Positions 24,607 through 34,035 of a DNA stretch of 64,000 bases are shown one piece after another. The notes under the pieces were generated by a model that saw only the letters and a program-made list of their open reading frames with translations, had not been told where the DNA came from and ran no database searches. The position numbers and the translations under genes are program-made. The DNA comes from Amycolatopsis sulphurea (GTDB lineage Bacteria > Actinomycetota > Actinomycetes > Mycobacteriales > Pseudonocardiaceae), in contig NZ_PDJK01000002.1 of the NCBI RefSeq assembly GCF_002564045.1, positions 372,001-436,000 on the forward strand. Reading direction: 5' to 3'. Each line of letters begins with the position of its first letter. The first letter of the stretch is position 1.

Positions 24607-25308
24607 GTGAGGACGCGCGCGCACCGGCTGGTGCTCTGGGACATCGACCACACGCTCGTGGACTACACCGGGCTCGGCAGCATCTGGTACGCCGCCGCGC
24701 TCGCCGGCGCGACCGGAGTACAGATGCACTCCCGGCCCCACTACGGCGGGCACACCGAGCTGGCGATCAGCACGGAAATCCTGACCCTGCACGGCATCGA
24801 GGCCGACGAAGCGACGATCCAGCAGCTCTGGCGGGAGCTGATCGCCGCCGTCGACCGCGACGCGGCCACGCTCGCCGGAAAGGGCCGGGCGCTCGACGGG
24901 GCAGCGGCCGCGCTCGCCGAGTTCGGCGCCCACGACGGGATCGTGCAGACCCTGGTCACCGGCAACCTGCCGGAGATCTCCCGGCACAAACTCGCCGCGT
25001 TCGGTCTCGACACGCATCTGGATCTGGAGATCGGCGGCTACGGCTCGCTGTCGGCGCGCCGCTCGGACCTCGTCCCGCACGCCGTCTCCGCCGCCGCGGA
25101 CAAGCACGGCATGAAGTTCGCCCCGGAGGCCGTGGTCGTCATAGGGGACACCCCGGACGACGTACGCGCCGCGCTGGACCACGGTGCGATCGCAGTGGCC
25201 GTAGCGACCGGCGGCCACCCCGCCACCGAACTCGCGGACGCCGGGGCGCACACCGTACTGCCCGATTTGACCGATCTCGCCGCCGTCCGCGCGGCGGTAC
25301 TCGGCTGA
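24607..25308 (+). CDS. HAD-family hydrolase
   Basis: A 233-residue haloacid-dehalogenase-type phosphatase. Motif I is DIDHTLVDYTG with nucleophile Asp near residue 12, motif II is TLVTGN near 118, the motif III Lys is in SRHKLAAFGL, and motif IV is VVVIGDTPDDVRAA near 180. The layout with a helical cap after motif I matches phosphoglycolate-phosphatase-like enzymes. The likely reaction is removal of phosphate from a small metabolite; the substrate is unknown. The GTG start at 24607 closely follows the YjbQ gene. Confidence 0.85.
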   Translation: MRTRAHRLVLWDIDHTLVDYTGLGSIWYAAALAGATGVQMHSRPHYGGHTELAISTEILTLHGIEADEATIQQLWRELIAAVDRDAATLAGKGRALDGAAAALAEFGAHDGIVQTLVTGNLPEISRHKLAAFGLDTHLDLEIGGYGSLSARRSDLVPHAVSAAADKHGMKFAPEAVVVIGDTPDDVRAALDHGAIAVAVATGGHPATELADAGAHTVLPDLTDLAAVRAAVLG

Positions 25309-25513
25309 TCGCCGGAGGGCGACCCCTGTTCCGCACCTCCCCGATCCGCTCTGCCCGGGTAAGACCGGCATTCGCGCAGGTGAGAGCGAACTATGTCATC
25401 GATCGTCACCCTCGTGGCCAGACCGGGGTCCTCCCCCGGTAGCACACCCTTAGGGGCAGATGTCGCCCCGTCGATGGATGCCTCGATCGCGCGGCCGGTA
25501 CAGACTATGGACC

Positions 25514-27703
25514 ATGACCACCGCAACGCCGGCCGGGAAGACCGCCGACGGTGCCGGTACGAGGGGACACGAGCGAGCGCTCGGCAGGTTCGCCGTGCTG
25601 TGGCACCGGCTACCGTTCACCACTGTCGTGGTGCTTGCGATGCTGATCGTGGGCTTCGCCAGCGGTTCGCTCTGGCAAGCCGCCGAGCACCAGGGCGCCT
25701 TCCCGTACTACGCCTACGGGCTGCCGTCGATGGAGAACGGCCGCTGGTGGACGATGGTGACCGGGCCGTTCTTCGCGTTGCGACCGTTGTTCTACCTTCC
25801 GATGACGGGCACCTTCGCGCTGCTGGCCGGGATCGCCGAATGGAAGCTGGGCACCCGGCGGGCGATGGCGGTCACCATCGGCGGCCAGGTGGTCTCCACC
25901 GTCGCCGCCCTGCAGTTCCTCGAACTGTGCCGGAACTCCGGCTGGGAGTGGGCGGACCGCATCGCGACCACCCTCGACGTCGGGTTCTCCGGCGGCACGC
26001 TGGCCGCGATCGCGGTGGCGAGCGCGGCCCTGCGCCATCCGTGGCGGCTGCGGCTGCGTGCCGGGCTGTGCGTGTACGCCGGGGTGGCCATCATGTTCGT
26101 CGGCAACCTCGCCGACCTGGTGCACTTCTTCGCCCTCGTCGTCGGTCTCCCGCTCGGCCACCGGCTGGCCGGGTCGAACCGGGCGAAGGACGTCCGCATG
26201 ACCAGCGCGCGCGAATGGCGGTTCCTCGCCTGCGCCGGGCTGGTGCTGCTCACCGTCGCCGAGATCGTGATGTGGCTGCTGCCCGACGACGGCCCGTTCG
26301 GTTCCGCGGACGAGGTCTCCCTCTCGGGGCTGGAGGTGCTGGCGCTGTGCCTGGTCGTGGTGCCGATGCTGAACGGGTTGCGCCGCGGTTCGCGGTTCGC
26401 CTGGCGGTGCGCGGTCGTGCTCAGCGCCGCCGCGGTGGGGCAGGTGGTCGTGGTCGGCGGCGTGGTGGCGGTCACCAGGGTGTTCCATGCGGACTTCGAC
26501 GACCACGGGCTCGCGCTGTTCTTCGTGGACAATCTCCTGTGGACATTCGAGCTGGTGCTGCTGCTGTCCGCGCTCAAGGCCTTCCGCACGCCCTCGCGGC
26601 GCCGCTGCCGCAAGCTGTTCCGGCCCGGCCCGGACCCGGCGTTCGCCCGGCTGCTGCTGGGGCGCAACGGCGGCAGCACCCTCTCGTGGATGACCACGTG
26701 GCCGCACAACTCCTACTTCGTCGCCTCCGACGGGGCGTCCTACCTGGCCTACCAGCGGCACGCGGGTGCCGCGGTGGCGCTCGGCGATCCGGTCGCCCCG
26801 GACGGCTCCGGGGAGCGCACGCTGCGCGAGTTCGCCACGATGTGCGAGAACACCGGGCTGGTGCCGTGCGTGTTCTCCGCGACCGCCTCGGCCGTCGCGG
26901 TGACCAGGGAACTGGGCTGGCAGCACGTGCAGGTCGCCGAGGACACCCTGGTGGACCTGGAGAACCTGCAGTTCCGCGGCAAGGCCTGGCAGGACGTGCG
27001 CACCGCGCTGAACCGGGCGAAGAAGGACGGGATCGAGTTCCGCCTGGTGCGGCTGGCCGAGCAGCCGCCGGAGATCCGCGACCAGGTGCGGGAGCTGTCG
27101 AAGGAGTGGATCGGCGAGAAGGGCCTGCCGGAAATGGGCTTCACCCTCGGCGGGGTGGACGAGGCGATGGACCCGGCCACCCGGGTCGGGCTGGCCGTGG
27201 ACGCCGAGGGCGTCGTGCACGGGGTGACCTCGTGGCTACCGGTGCACACCGGCGCGGGCACCGTCGGCGGCTGGACCCTCGACGTGATGCGCCGCCGCGG
27301 CGACGGGTTCCGCCCGGCGATGGAGTTCGTGATCGCCTCGGCCTGCCTCGCCTTCCGCGAGGAAGGCGCCCGGTTCGTGTCGCTGTCCGGGGCGCCACTC
27401 GTCCGCAGCCGGGAGCGCACGCAGAGCCGGGCGGTCGACCGGATGCTCGACAAGCTGAGCACGCTGATGGAGCCGTACTACGGATTCCGCTCGCTGCACG
27501 CGTTCAAGGCGAAGTTCCAGCCGCGGCACGAACCGCTGTACCTGGCTTTCCGCGATGAAGCGGATCTGCCCCGGATCGGTCTCGCGCTCGGCCGGGCGTA
27601 CCTGCCCAACGCCGGACTGAAGGACTTCGCCAAGCTCGCCCTGCGCCGTCAGCGGACCGGCGGCGGGGTCGAGGACCACTCGGGCGCGGGGACTCCGCAG
27701 TAG
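25514..27703 (+). CDS. MprF-like aminoacyl-phosphatidylglycerol synthase domain protein (DUF2156)
   Basis: A 729-residue membrane protein. Six or more helices in residues 1 to about 370 (from VVVLAMLIVGFASGSLW to FVDNLLWTFELVLLLSA) resemble a rhomboid-type membrane bundle in order and loops, without the catalytic Ser. The C-terminal 330 residues are a DUF2156 domain as in MprF and LysX, which transfers an amino acid from tRNA to phosphatidylglycerol. Landmarks are WPHNSYF, AVALGDPVA, FSATASAVAV, and FRSLHAFKAKFQPRHEPLYLAF near the end. Unlike LysX there is no fused lysyl-tRNA synthetase. ATG 25514 is chosen as it opens a normal cytoplasmic N-terminus. The predicted role is change of envelope charge and resistance to cationic peptides. 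Confidence 0.82.
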   Translation: MTTATPAGKTADGAGTRGHERALGRFAVLWHRLPFTTVVVLAMLIVGFASGSLWQAAEHQGAFPYYAYGLPSMENGRWWTMVTGPFFALRPLFYLPMTGTFALLAGIAEWKLGTRRAMAVTIGGQVVSTVAALQFLELCRNSGWEWADRIATTLDVGFSGGTLAAIAVASAALRHPWRLRLRAGLCVYAGVAIMFVGNLADLVHFFALVVGLPLGHRLAGSNRAKDVRMTSAREWRFLACAGLVLLTVAEIVMWLLPDDGPFGSADEVSLSGLEVLALCLVVVPMLNGLRRGSRFAWRCAVVLSAAAVGQVVVVGGVVAVTRVFHADFDDHGLALFFVDNLLWTFELVLLLSALKAFRTPSRRRCRKLFRPGPDPAFARLLLGRNGGSTLSWMTTWPHNSYFVASDGASYLAYQRHAGAAVALGDPVAPDGSGERTLREFATMCENTGLVPCVFSATASAVAVTRELGWQHVQVAEDTLVDLENLQFRGKAWQDVRTALNRAKKDGIEFRLVRLAEQPPEIRDQVRELSKEWIGEKGLPEMGFTLGGVDEAMDPATRVGLAVDAEGVVHGVTSWLPVHTGAGTVGGWTLDVMRRRGDGFRPAMEFVIASACLAFREEGARFVSLSGAPLVRSRERTQSRAVDRMLDKLSTLMEPYYGFRSLHAFKAKFQPRHEPLYLAFRDEADLPRIGLALGRAYLPNAGLKDFAKLALRRQRTGGGVEDHSGAGTPQ

Positions 27704-27726
27704 CCGCGCTGGCTTGGGGCTCGGGG

Positions 27727-28005
27727 TTCGCCACGGCTGTGGAGGTGGATCCCACGCCGGTGGACATAACTCGCGTGGAGTTCGCCACCAGCTCGGAGGC
27801 TGGTCTCACGCGAGTGGGCAAGGCTCGGGCAGGACCAAGGCAGGTTCACCACCGACTCGGAGGCTGATCCCACGCCGGTGGGCAAGACTCGGGCAGGTTC
27901 ACCACCAGCTCAGAGGTGATCCGGTGCAGTGGGCAGTGCTCGAGCGGGGCCAGGACAGGTTCACCACCGACTGAGAGGCGAACCCGTGCGGGCGAGGCTC
28001 GGCGG
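27727..28005. repeat. Degenerate direct repeats, about five units of 46-64 nt
   Basis: Units open with TTCGCCAC or TTCACCACC at 27727, 27781, 27845, 27898 and 27960. Each continues with GACTCGGAGGCTGATCCCAC, then GCCGGTGGGCAAGACTCG. Units differ by substitutions and small insertions. The array fills the gap between the MprF-like gene and proS, with no gene inside. No mobile element ends were found. Confidence 0.75.
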
Positions 28006-28188
28006 TGTCGGCACTCGGCGACAAATCGCGGTGGCTCCAGCACAGCCGTCTCCGCCGCAGCCAGCTCCATCCGACAATCTGGTCACCCACGTGCAGGGCC
28101 TAGATCACCAGCCCGCAATCCGCAGGACCCGCGCCTGCACGCCCCCGCTACGGAGCCCCACCCACCGGCGGACCCGGACAAACCAGCA

Positions 28189-28218
28189 TTGCCGCACCCG
28201 CGTGCGCAGGTGCGGCAA
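28189..28218 (-). terminator. Terminator of proS
   Basis: TTGCCGCACC at 28189-28198 pairs perfectly with GGTGCGGCAA at 28209-28218, a 10-bp stem with a 10-nt loop. It lies 17 nt past the proS stop on the minus strand. Confidence 0.75.
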
Positions 28219-28235
28219 CGGAAACCCGCTCCGGA

Positions 28236-29984
28236 TCAGGCGCGGACCAGCTTCGTCAGGTGGCCGACCACCGCGTCGACCGCGATTTCCTCGCGTTCGC
28301 CGCTGCGGCGGTCCTTCACCTCGACCAGCCCGTTCGCCAGGCCCCGGCCGACCACCAGGATCGTCGGCACGCCGACCAGCTCCGCGTCCGCGAACTTCAC
28401 GCCCGGCGTGGACTTGCGGTCGTCCAGCAGCACTTCGAGACCGGCGTCGTCGAGGTCCGCGGCGAGCTTCTCCGCCCCGGCGCGCACCGTGTCGTCCTTG
28501 CCCGCGATGACCACGTGCACGTCGAACGGCGACACCTCGCGCGGCCAGATCAGGCCCGCGCCGTCGTGGTTCTGCTCGGCGAGCACGCCGACCAGCCGGG
28601 ACACCCCGACGCCGTAGGACCCCATGGTGATCCGGACCGGCTTGGAGTCCGGGCCGAGCGCGTCCACCTCGAACGCGTCGGTGTACTTGCGGCCGAGCTG
28701 GAAGATGTGCCCGATCTCGATCCCGCGCGCGGCGACCAGCGTGCCCTGGCCGTCCGGCGAGGCGTCGCCTTCGCGGACCTCGGCGGCCTCGATCGTGCCG
28801 TCCGGGGTGAAATCGCGGCCCACGACCAGGTCGAGCACGTGGTGATCGGGCTGGTCGGCGCCGGTCAGCCAAGCCGTGCCCTCGACCACCCTGGGGTCGA
28901 CGAGGTAGCGGATCCCGTTCTCCTGCAACGACTTCGGCCCGATGTAACCCTTGACGAGGAAGCGGTTCTTCGCGAAGTCCGCCTCGTCGATCAGCTCGAC
29001 CTCGGCCGGTTCGAGCGCGGCTTCCAGCCGTTTGAAGTCCACCTCACGGTCGCCGGGCACGCCGACGCCGAGCAGTTCCCACTCCTTCGCGCCCGGCTGG
29101 CGGGTCTTCACCAGGACGTTCTTGAGCGTGTCCGCGGCGGTGAACTCGCGGCCGAGCCCGGCGGCGTTGAAGAACGCGACGAGCGTTTCGATGGTCGGCG
29201 TGTCCGGGGTGTGGTGCACCTGCGCCTCGGGCAGCCCGTCCAGCGGACGCGCGGGCGGCACGGGAGTGACCACGGCCTCGACGTTCGCCGCGTAACCCGA
29301 TCCGGTGCTGCGTACGTAGGTGTCCTCACCGGTCTCGGCGACCGCGAGGAACTCCTCCGACGCCGACCCGCCCATCGCGCCCGACGTGGCGGCGACGATC
29401 ACGTACTCCAGGCCGAGCCGGTCGAACAGCTTGATGTACGCGCCGCGGTGCGCCTGGTAGGACCGCTCCAGGCCCTCGTCGTCGAGGTCGAAGGAGTAGG
29501 AGTCCTTCATGACGAACTCGCGTCCGCGCAGGATGCCCGCGCGCGGCCGGGCCTCGTCCCGGTACTTCGTCTGGACTTGGTACAGGATCACCGGGAAGTC
29601 CTTGTACGAGGTGTACTCACCCTTCACGGTGAGCGCGAACAGCTCCTCGTGCGTGGGGCCGAGCAGGTAGTCGGCGCCGCGGCGGTCCTTGAGCCGGAAG
29701 AGGTTGTCGCCGTACTCGGTCCAGCGGTCGGTGGCCTCGTACGGTTCGCGGGGCAGCAGCGCGGGGAACTGGAGTTCCTGCGCGCCGATCGCGTTCATCT
29801 CCTCGCGCACCACCTGCTCGATGCGCCGCAGCACCCGCAGCCCGAGCGGGAGCCACGAGTAACCACCCGGGGCGACCCGGCGGACGTAGCCGGCGCGGAC
29901 CAGCAGCTTGTGGCTGGGTACCTCGGCGTCCGCCGGATCCTCGCGCAACGTGCGGAGGAACAACGACGACATCCTGGTGATCAC
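28236..29984 (-). CDS. proS: Prolyl-tRNA synthetase, bacterial type
   Basis: Charges tRNA-Pro with proline for translation. It has 582 residues, the bacterial form with an editing insertion between motifs 2 and 3. Class II motif 1 is around [23 protein letters not shown] (28-50), motif 2 includes [25 protein letters not shown] (139-163), and motif 3 is [18 protein letters not shown] near 437. The editing (INS) domain spans about 220-390, including [10 protein letters not shown]. The anticodon-binding domain follows. The GTG start at 29984 has GGGAG upstream. Monocistronic, with its own terminator. Confidence 0.97.
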   Translation of the reverse strand: MITRMSSLFLRTLREDPADAEVPSHKLLVRAGYVRRVAPGGYSWLPLGLRVLRRIEQVVREEMNAIGAQELQFPALLPREPYEATDRWTEYGDNLFRLKDRRGADYLLGPTHEELFALTVKGEYTSYKDFPVILYQVQTKYRDEARPRAGILRGREFVMKDSYSFDLDDEGLERSYQAHRGAYIKLFDRLGLEYVIVAATSGAMGGSASEEFLAVAETGEDTYVRSTGSGYAANVEAVVTPVPPARPLDGLPEAQVHHTPDTPTIETLVAFFNAAGLGREFTAADTLKNVLVKTRQPGAKEWELLGVGVPGDREVDFKRLEAALEPAEVELIDEADFAKNRFLVKGYIGPKSLQENGIRYLVDPRVVEGTAWLTGADQPDHHVLDLVVGRDFTPDGTIEAAEVREGDASPDGQGTLVAARGIEIGHIFQLGRKYTDAFEVDALGPDSKPVRITMGSYGVGVSRLVGVLAEQNHDGAGLIWPREVSPFDVHVVIAGKDDTVRAGAEKLAADLDDAGLEVLLDDRKSTPGVKFADAELVGVPTILVVGRGLANGLVEVKDRRSGEREEIAVDAVVGHLTKLVRA

Positions 29985-30111
29985 TGCGGACTCCCTGCAC
30001 TGAGCGGTGCTCTAGACGTTTGGCACAGAGTAGTCAACCCCCCGGCCGCGACGCATGCGGGTTATCCGCGGCTGCCGGATTCTGTCGGTCCCCGGAGCTA
30101 GCCTGTCCGGC

Positions 30112-30468
30112 ATGACACTCGAACTGCGCATGATCACCGTCGACTGCGCCGACCCGCGTGCACTGGCAGCCTTCTGGACCGCGGCACTGGACGTACGCGT
30201 GGCCGCCGACTACGGCGGGTTCCTGATGCTCGAACAACCGCCCTCGGGCGGGCCGGTCCTAGGGTTCCAGCAGGTCCCCGAACCGCGCACGGGGAAGAAC
30301 CGGCTGCACGCCGATTTCACCGCCTCCGACCGCGCGGCCGAGGTGCGGCGCCTCGTCGGCCTCGGCGCCACGGAACTGGACCAGCACTCCTTCCCCGGCT
30401 TCGCCTGGACCGTCCTGGCCGACCCGGAAGGCAACGAGTTCTGCGTCGCGGAGCACGGCGCCCCTTGA
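30112..30468 (+). CDS. VOC (glyoxalase-like) superfamily protein
   Basis: A 118-residue single-domain member of the vicinal oxygen chelate superfamily. It starts with LRMITVDCADPRALAAFWTAALD and ends with FAWTVLADPEGNEFCVAE, the standard opening and closing strands. A Glu in NEFCV and an early Asp are compatible with metal binding, but substrates of such short forms are not predictable. The ATG start is at 30112. Just downstream lies a decayed SDR gene. Confidence 0.8.
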   Translation: MTLELRMITVDCADPRALAAFWTAALDVRVAADYGGFLMLEQPPSGGPVLGFQQVPEPRTGKNRLHADFTASDRAAEVRRLVGLGATELDQHSFPGFAWTVLADPEGNEFCVAEHGAP

Positions 30469-30570
30469 GCAGCGAACCCACAGCCAGCAGTCCGTAATCC
30501 GATGGAATTGGACCTCCCCGAAACTGGTGATCATGACGCACACCGAATCGGTCACGACCCGGCCCGATGC

Positions 30571-31311
30571 CACTGCGCGGCCAGATCGCCCCGGTCACCG
30601 GAGTCAACCGCCGCGCGGGAATCGGCTATGCCATTGCCCGGCGGCTGGCCGACTCAGGCGCCAGCTGTCCTGCATCACCACAGCGAGCAACCCTGGGGCG
30701 CGGACCCTGAGGGACCGGAGAGCATCGCGACGGACGTGACCGGTGCGCCGGCCGGCCCCGACACCCGCGTCCACCACACCGGACTCGACCTTGCCGAGTC
30801 CGACGCACCCCAGAGACTGGTTAACACCGCCGTCGACGCGTTCGCGCACATCGACATCGTCGTCTGCAACCACGCCCGCAGCGGGGGTAACGCCGACTGG
30901 GCGTCCTGGACGCGGCCATGCTCGACGCGCACTGGGCCGGTCAGCACCCGATCGACAATCCTGCTCACCCGAGCCTTCGCCGCCCGGCACGACGGCCGCC
31001 CCGGCGGGCGAGTCACCTTCCTGACGTCAGGACAAGACCTCGGCCCCATGCGCCACGAAGTCGCCTACGCCGCCGGCAAAGGCGCGTTGGCCTCCATCAC
31101 CCGCACCCTGGCCGACCACCTCGCCGACCGGGCCATCACCGTCAACCCCGGCCCCGCCGACACCGGCTACGCCCCGCCCGACGTCCACGAAGCCGTGCAC
31201 CAGCACTTCCCGCAGGGGCGGTGGGGCGTGCCGGACGACCACACCGACGACGCCGCCTGGATAACCGAACAGACCATCAGCACCGAAGGAGGCTTCCGCC
31301 GCTGGAACTGA
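30571..31311 (+). pseudogene. Decayed short-chain dehydrogenase/reductase
   Basis: An SDR gene broken by several frameshifts. From ATG 30571 the first frame reads MPLRGQIAPVTGVNRRAGIG, the Rossmann opening, and stops by about 30710. The coding signal then moves to another frame through FAHIDIVVCNHA (NNAG-like region) and VTFLTSGQDLGP, then EVAYAAGKGALASITRTLADH, which is the active-site YxxxK region, and AITVNPGPADTGY. Near 30900 a further shift is visible, where a third frame gives LDAAMLDAHW. The closing segment retains WITEQTISTEGGFRRWN. The parent was a 3-oxoacyl-ACP reductase-like SDR of about 250 residues; this copy cannot make a full product. Confidence 0.85.
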
Positions 31312-31326
31312 GCCACACACGGGCCC

Positions 31327-32106
31327 CTACTCGAGCGCGCCCGAAGCAGCAACGAGCGCAGCGGCCAGGCGGGCACGATGACCGGGACGGAGGTTGACCT
31401 GCGGTGCGCCGTCCGGGCCGCCGGTCACGAAGCTCAGCACCCGTCCCCGGCCGACGAGATCGATGGCGGACAGCGGCGCACTGCGCGCGCGTTCCCCGGT
31501 CCGGGCGCGGATCGCGATGTAGAGTTGGTGGATCGCGGCTCGCTCGGCGCGCATCAGCAGGCGCAGCTCGTCCGCCTGGTCGGAGATCTCGGCGAGCGGG
31601 TCGTCCGCCCCGAAGTCATGACCGGCGTCGTCGTAGTGCGCCTTCGGCACGGACAACGACCGGATCCGAGCCGCCGGGTAGGTGGGCAGCGCGTCCACCA
31701 GGCTTTCGATCACCTTCGCCGGCCGGATGGGATCCAGCTGGATCACCTCGTGATCGGTGATCAGCCGGATGGCGTCCCGTCCGGAATCCGCGGTCAGGGA
31801 CGCCCCGCTCTCGTGCTCGCCGACGTAGTGGCAGTTGCTCCAGGCGTACGCCTCGCGCCGGGCCGTGGCAAGAACCGCCAGCGTGGCCCGATAGCGCGGC
31901 GCGAGCAGGCCGTCCGCGTCGGCCAGACCGAGGCGGGCAAGCACCCCGAGCGCGCGTTCCCGCAGCGCGGCAGTGGCTTCGCCGGTCCGATAGGTCTGGT
32001 CCGGGTCGACGACAACCGGGAGCGCGCCGAGCCCGGCCAGCTCCCAGGACACCAGAAACACCGGCCGGAACAGCCGCACCGGCTGTTCGATGACGTTGGT
32101 CGGCAT
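31327..32106 (-). CDS. ESX secretion-associated protein, EspG family
   Basis: A 259-residue cytosolic protein of the EspG family, chaperones that bind the helical tip of PPE-type substrates and hold them ready for the type VII (ESX) secretion channel. Family-like features are the N-terminal strand FRPVFLVSWELAGLGALP, the central TLAVLATARREAYAWSN, and C-terminal RARSAPLSAIDLVGRGRVLSFV. ATG 32106 lies 5 nt from the stop of the PPE-like gene. It is last in a four-gene operon with that likely client. No ESX core genes (eccB, C, D, E) are in the window, so the machine is elsewhere. Confidence 0.8.
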   Translation of the reverse strand: MPTNVIEQPVRLFRPVFLVSWELAGLGALPVVVDPDQTYRTGEATAALRERALGVLARLGLADADGLLAPRYRATLAVLATARREAYAWSNCHYVGEHESGASLTADSGRDAIRLITDHEVIQLDPIRPAKVIESLVDALPTYPAARIRSLSVPKAHYDDAGHDFGADDPLAEISDQADELRLLMRAERAAIHQLYIAIRARTGERARSAPLSAIDLVGRGRVLSFVTGGPDGAPQVNLRPGHRARLAAALVAASGALE

Positions 32107-32110
32107 TGGT

Positions 32111-33430
32111 TCAGCCCCCGATCGTCGGGGGCGTGGGCGGCAGCCCGGTCCGCGGATCCACCAGCCGCTCGCCGTCGCCGTCGGTCAGGCTGAGCACGGA
32201 ATCGTCGTCCACGCCGTACTTGCGCTGGTGTTCCTTGTCGCTTTCACCCTTGCCACCAGCGGGCGCCACACCACCCACGACCGCCCCGCCACGCGCCCCG
32301 GCGAGCCCACGACCCGCTTCGCGCAGGCTCCCCTCTGCGCCGGCACCCGATCGGGCGCCACCGCCAGGTGCACCAGGCCGCCCGCGACCGGCCGGTCCAC
32401 CGGGTTTGCCCGGCCCAGTGGACGTGCCACCCCCGAATCCGCCAGACCACGACGAATCGCCACCGGCGCCAGTCGCCGAACCGGACACCGGCAGCGCAGG
32501 CGTCGAACCGAACCGCTGCTCGGGTAGCAGCGGCGGCGGTGGCACAGCGCCCGCCGTTCGCATATCGCCGCCGCCGGACGGATCACCCGCCTCAGCCGAC
32601 GGCCGGTGACCACTCGGAGATGCGGGCTCCTGCGGCCGAGCGAAACCTTTCGACACCGAGCCTTCGACCGGCGACTGTGGCTGCGGCGGTGGCGGTGGCG
32701 GTGGCGCAACACCACCCATGCCGGTCGGCTCCGGCTGGACATACGAAGGATTGCCAGGCCCGCTATGAGGCTTGTGCGGCGAAGGGGAGTGCCCTGGGGC
32801 TTGCGCAGCAAGCGTGATCTGGCCGTCAAAAGCAGTGAGCCGGCCGTAATCATTCTTCAAACCCTGGCCACTGGCCTGCGCCTGTTTCGCATAACCACGG
32901 TAGCGATCCAGATTCTCCTGCGCAATCCTGTTGTAGGCAGCGATCTGCTCTTCGGTGTCGGTGTCCCACGGCGTCGCGGTATCGAAGAAATTCTTGTGCG
33001 GCGGCGTCTTCGGCATCGCCTGCAACGCGGATTTCATCTGGTCGAATCCGTGCGCCAGGTCAGCCAGATTCCGCGCATTGCCAATATAAGTCTCCCCTGC
33101 CACCGCAGAAGCATCACCCAACGGCCGGATCCTCCCCCGCGCTGCCTCTGCACCATTCCCCGACCATACCGATTCCAGACCAGTACTCAGCCGCTGCACA
33201 TCAGCACTGACCTCATCATGATCTTGTGCTATTTGATCCAGCGAAGTCGCGCCTTGATGCCATTCCACAGCGCCCTTGCTGGCCAGAATTCTCTCCACCA
33301 GATCCGGCGCCGGAACGGCCTGATCACCGGTATTTCCGTGCCACACGTTCGAAGCCCATTGCTCGACCTCGTTGAATTGCTCGTTCAACCATTGCACACC
33401 CTCGCCGACCCAGTCGAACATGCTCATCAC
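32111..33430 (-). CDS. PPE-like ESX substrate with proline/glycine-rich tail
   Basis: A 439-residue protein. Residues 1 to about 215 are alpha helical with WXG100/PPE-like character, including VWSGNGAEAARGRI, a W-x-G turn, and the coiled stretch AYNRIAQENLDRYRGYAKQAQ. Residues 216-385 are Pro/Gly/Ser rich and disordered (GGVAPPPPPPPQPQSP). The last 45 residues (beginning GESDKEHQRKYGVDDDSVLSL) form a charged tail seen in many Pseudonocardiaceae ESX-linked proteins. The start is GTG 33430 or ATG 33427, overlapping the DUF3558 gene stop. It is likely exported by a type VII system with EspG as chaperone. Confidence 0.72.
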   Translation of the reverse strand: MMSMFDWVGEGVQWLNEQFNEVEQWASNVWHGNTGDQAVPAPDLVERILASKGAVEWHQGATSLDQIAQDHDEVSADVQRLSTGLESVWSGNGAEAARGRIRPLGDASAVAGETYIGNARNLADLAHGFDQMKSALQAMPKTPPHKNFFDTATPWDTDTEEQIAAYNRIAQENLDRYRGYAKQAQASGQGLKNDYGRLTAFDGQITLAAQAPGHSPSPHKPHSGPGNPSYVQPEPTGMGGVAPPPPPPPQPQSPVEGSVSKGFARPQEPASPSGHRPSAEAGDPSGGGDMRTAGAVPPPPLLPEQRFGSTPALPVSGSATGAGGDSSWSGGFGGGTSTGPGKPGGPAGRGRPGAPGGGARSGAGAEGSLREAGRGLAGARGGAVVGGVAPAGGKGESDKEHQRKYGVDDDSVLSLTDGDGERLVDPRTGLPPTPPTIGG

Positions 33431-34035
33431 GAACCCGCCTTCCGCCGCAGGTTGGTGGCGACCATGCCCGCCACCCGCGCCGCCAGCTCACACGGGTCCG
33501 CATGCGCGTCCTTCCTGGCTCGACTCAAGATCAGCCCCGCATCGAACGAAACGCTGTCGGCAATCCCGACGCTCACTGTGCAGATGTCACCCAGCTTGCT
33601 TTCTCTGCTGACATATCCCACGGCCGGAAAGCCCTGAATCAGCGGAAAGACCCGCCACACCGAGGTTTGTGGCTTGGCATTCCGATATACCGCACTGAGC
33701 CCCTGGTGGTCCTGTGTCACGTAGCTCACCGAGACACTGGCGTCAGCGTGCCAATCGCAGCTTGAGCCGAGACCGTCTATGGAATCCGGTTCGCCTTGGG
33801 GCACGGTGCCGAGGATTTGGGCAAGCTGGTCCGAGGTCAGCGCACTCTGACAGGGGTCGCCGGAGAGCACGGACGCCGGGAGCGGGTGATCGACTTTGGG
33901 GGCACCACTGTGCGGCAAGGCCGCTCTTGCCGAGGATGCCGGAGCACTCGCAGGGGCGGCGGCCGGTTTCGCGGAACAACCTCCCACCGCAAGAACAGCC
34001 CCGACCAAGGCAATCGATGCCCGGGGCGCCCTCAC
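33427..34035 (-). CDS. DUF3558 lipoprotein
   Basis: A 202-residue predicted lipoprotein. The signal peptide RASIALVGAVLAVGGC ends in lipobox A-V-G-G-C with Cys near residue 20. The mature part begins with an Ala/Pro/Ser spacer, then the DUF3558 domain with SGDPCQSALTSDQLAQIL, SSCDWHA and GDICTVSVGIAD, where the conserved Cys probably form a disulfide. DUF3558 proteins are common in actinobacteria, often beside ESX genes; their function is unknown. It overlaps the neighbours on both sides by 4 nt, so all four operon genes are translationally coupled. Confidence 0.82.
   Translation of the reverse strand: MRAPRASIALVGAVLAVGGCSAKPAAAPASAPASSARAALPHSGAPKVDHPLPASVLSGDPCQSALTSDQLAQILGTVPQGEPDSIDGLGSSCDWHADASVSVSYVTQDHQGLSAVYRNAKPQTSVWRVFPLIQGFPAVGYVSRESKLGDICTVSVGIADSVSFDAGLILSRARKDAHADPCELAARVAGMVATNLRRKAGS

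Noticed and set aside
24607..25308. Specialised metabolite or antibiotic gene cluster
   Set aside because: No polyketide synthase, peptide synthetase, terpene cyclase or RiPP enzyme is seen anywhere in the window; the fab genes are primary metabolism.
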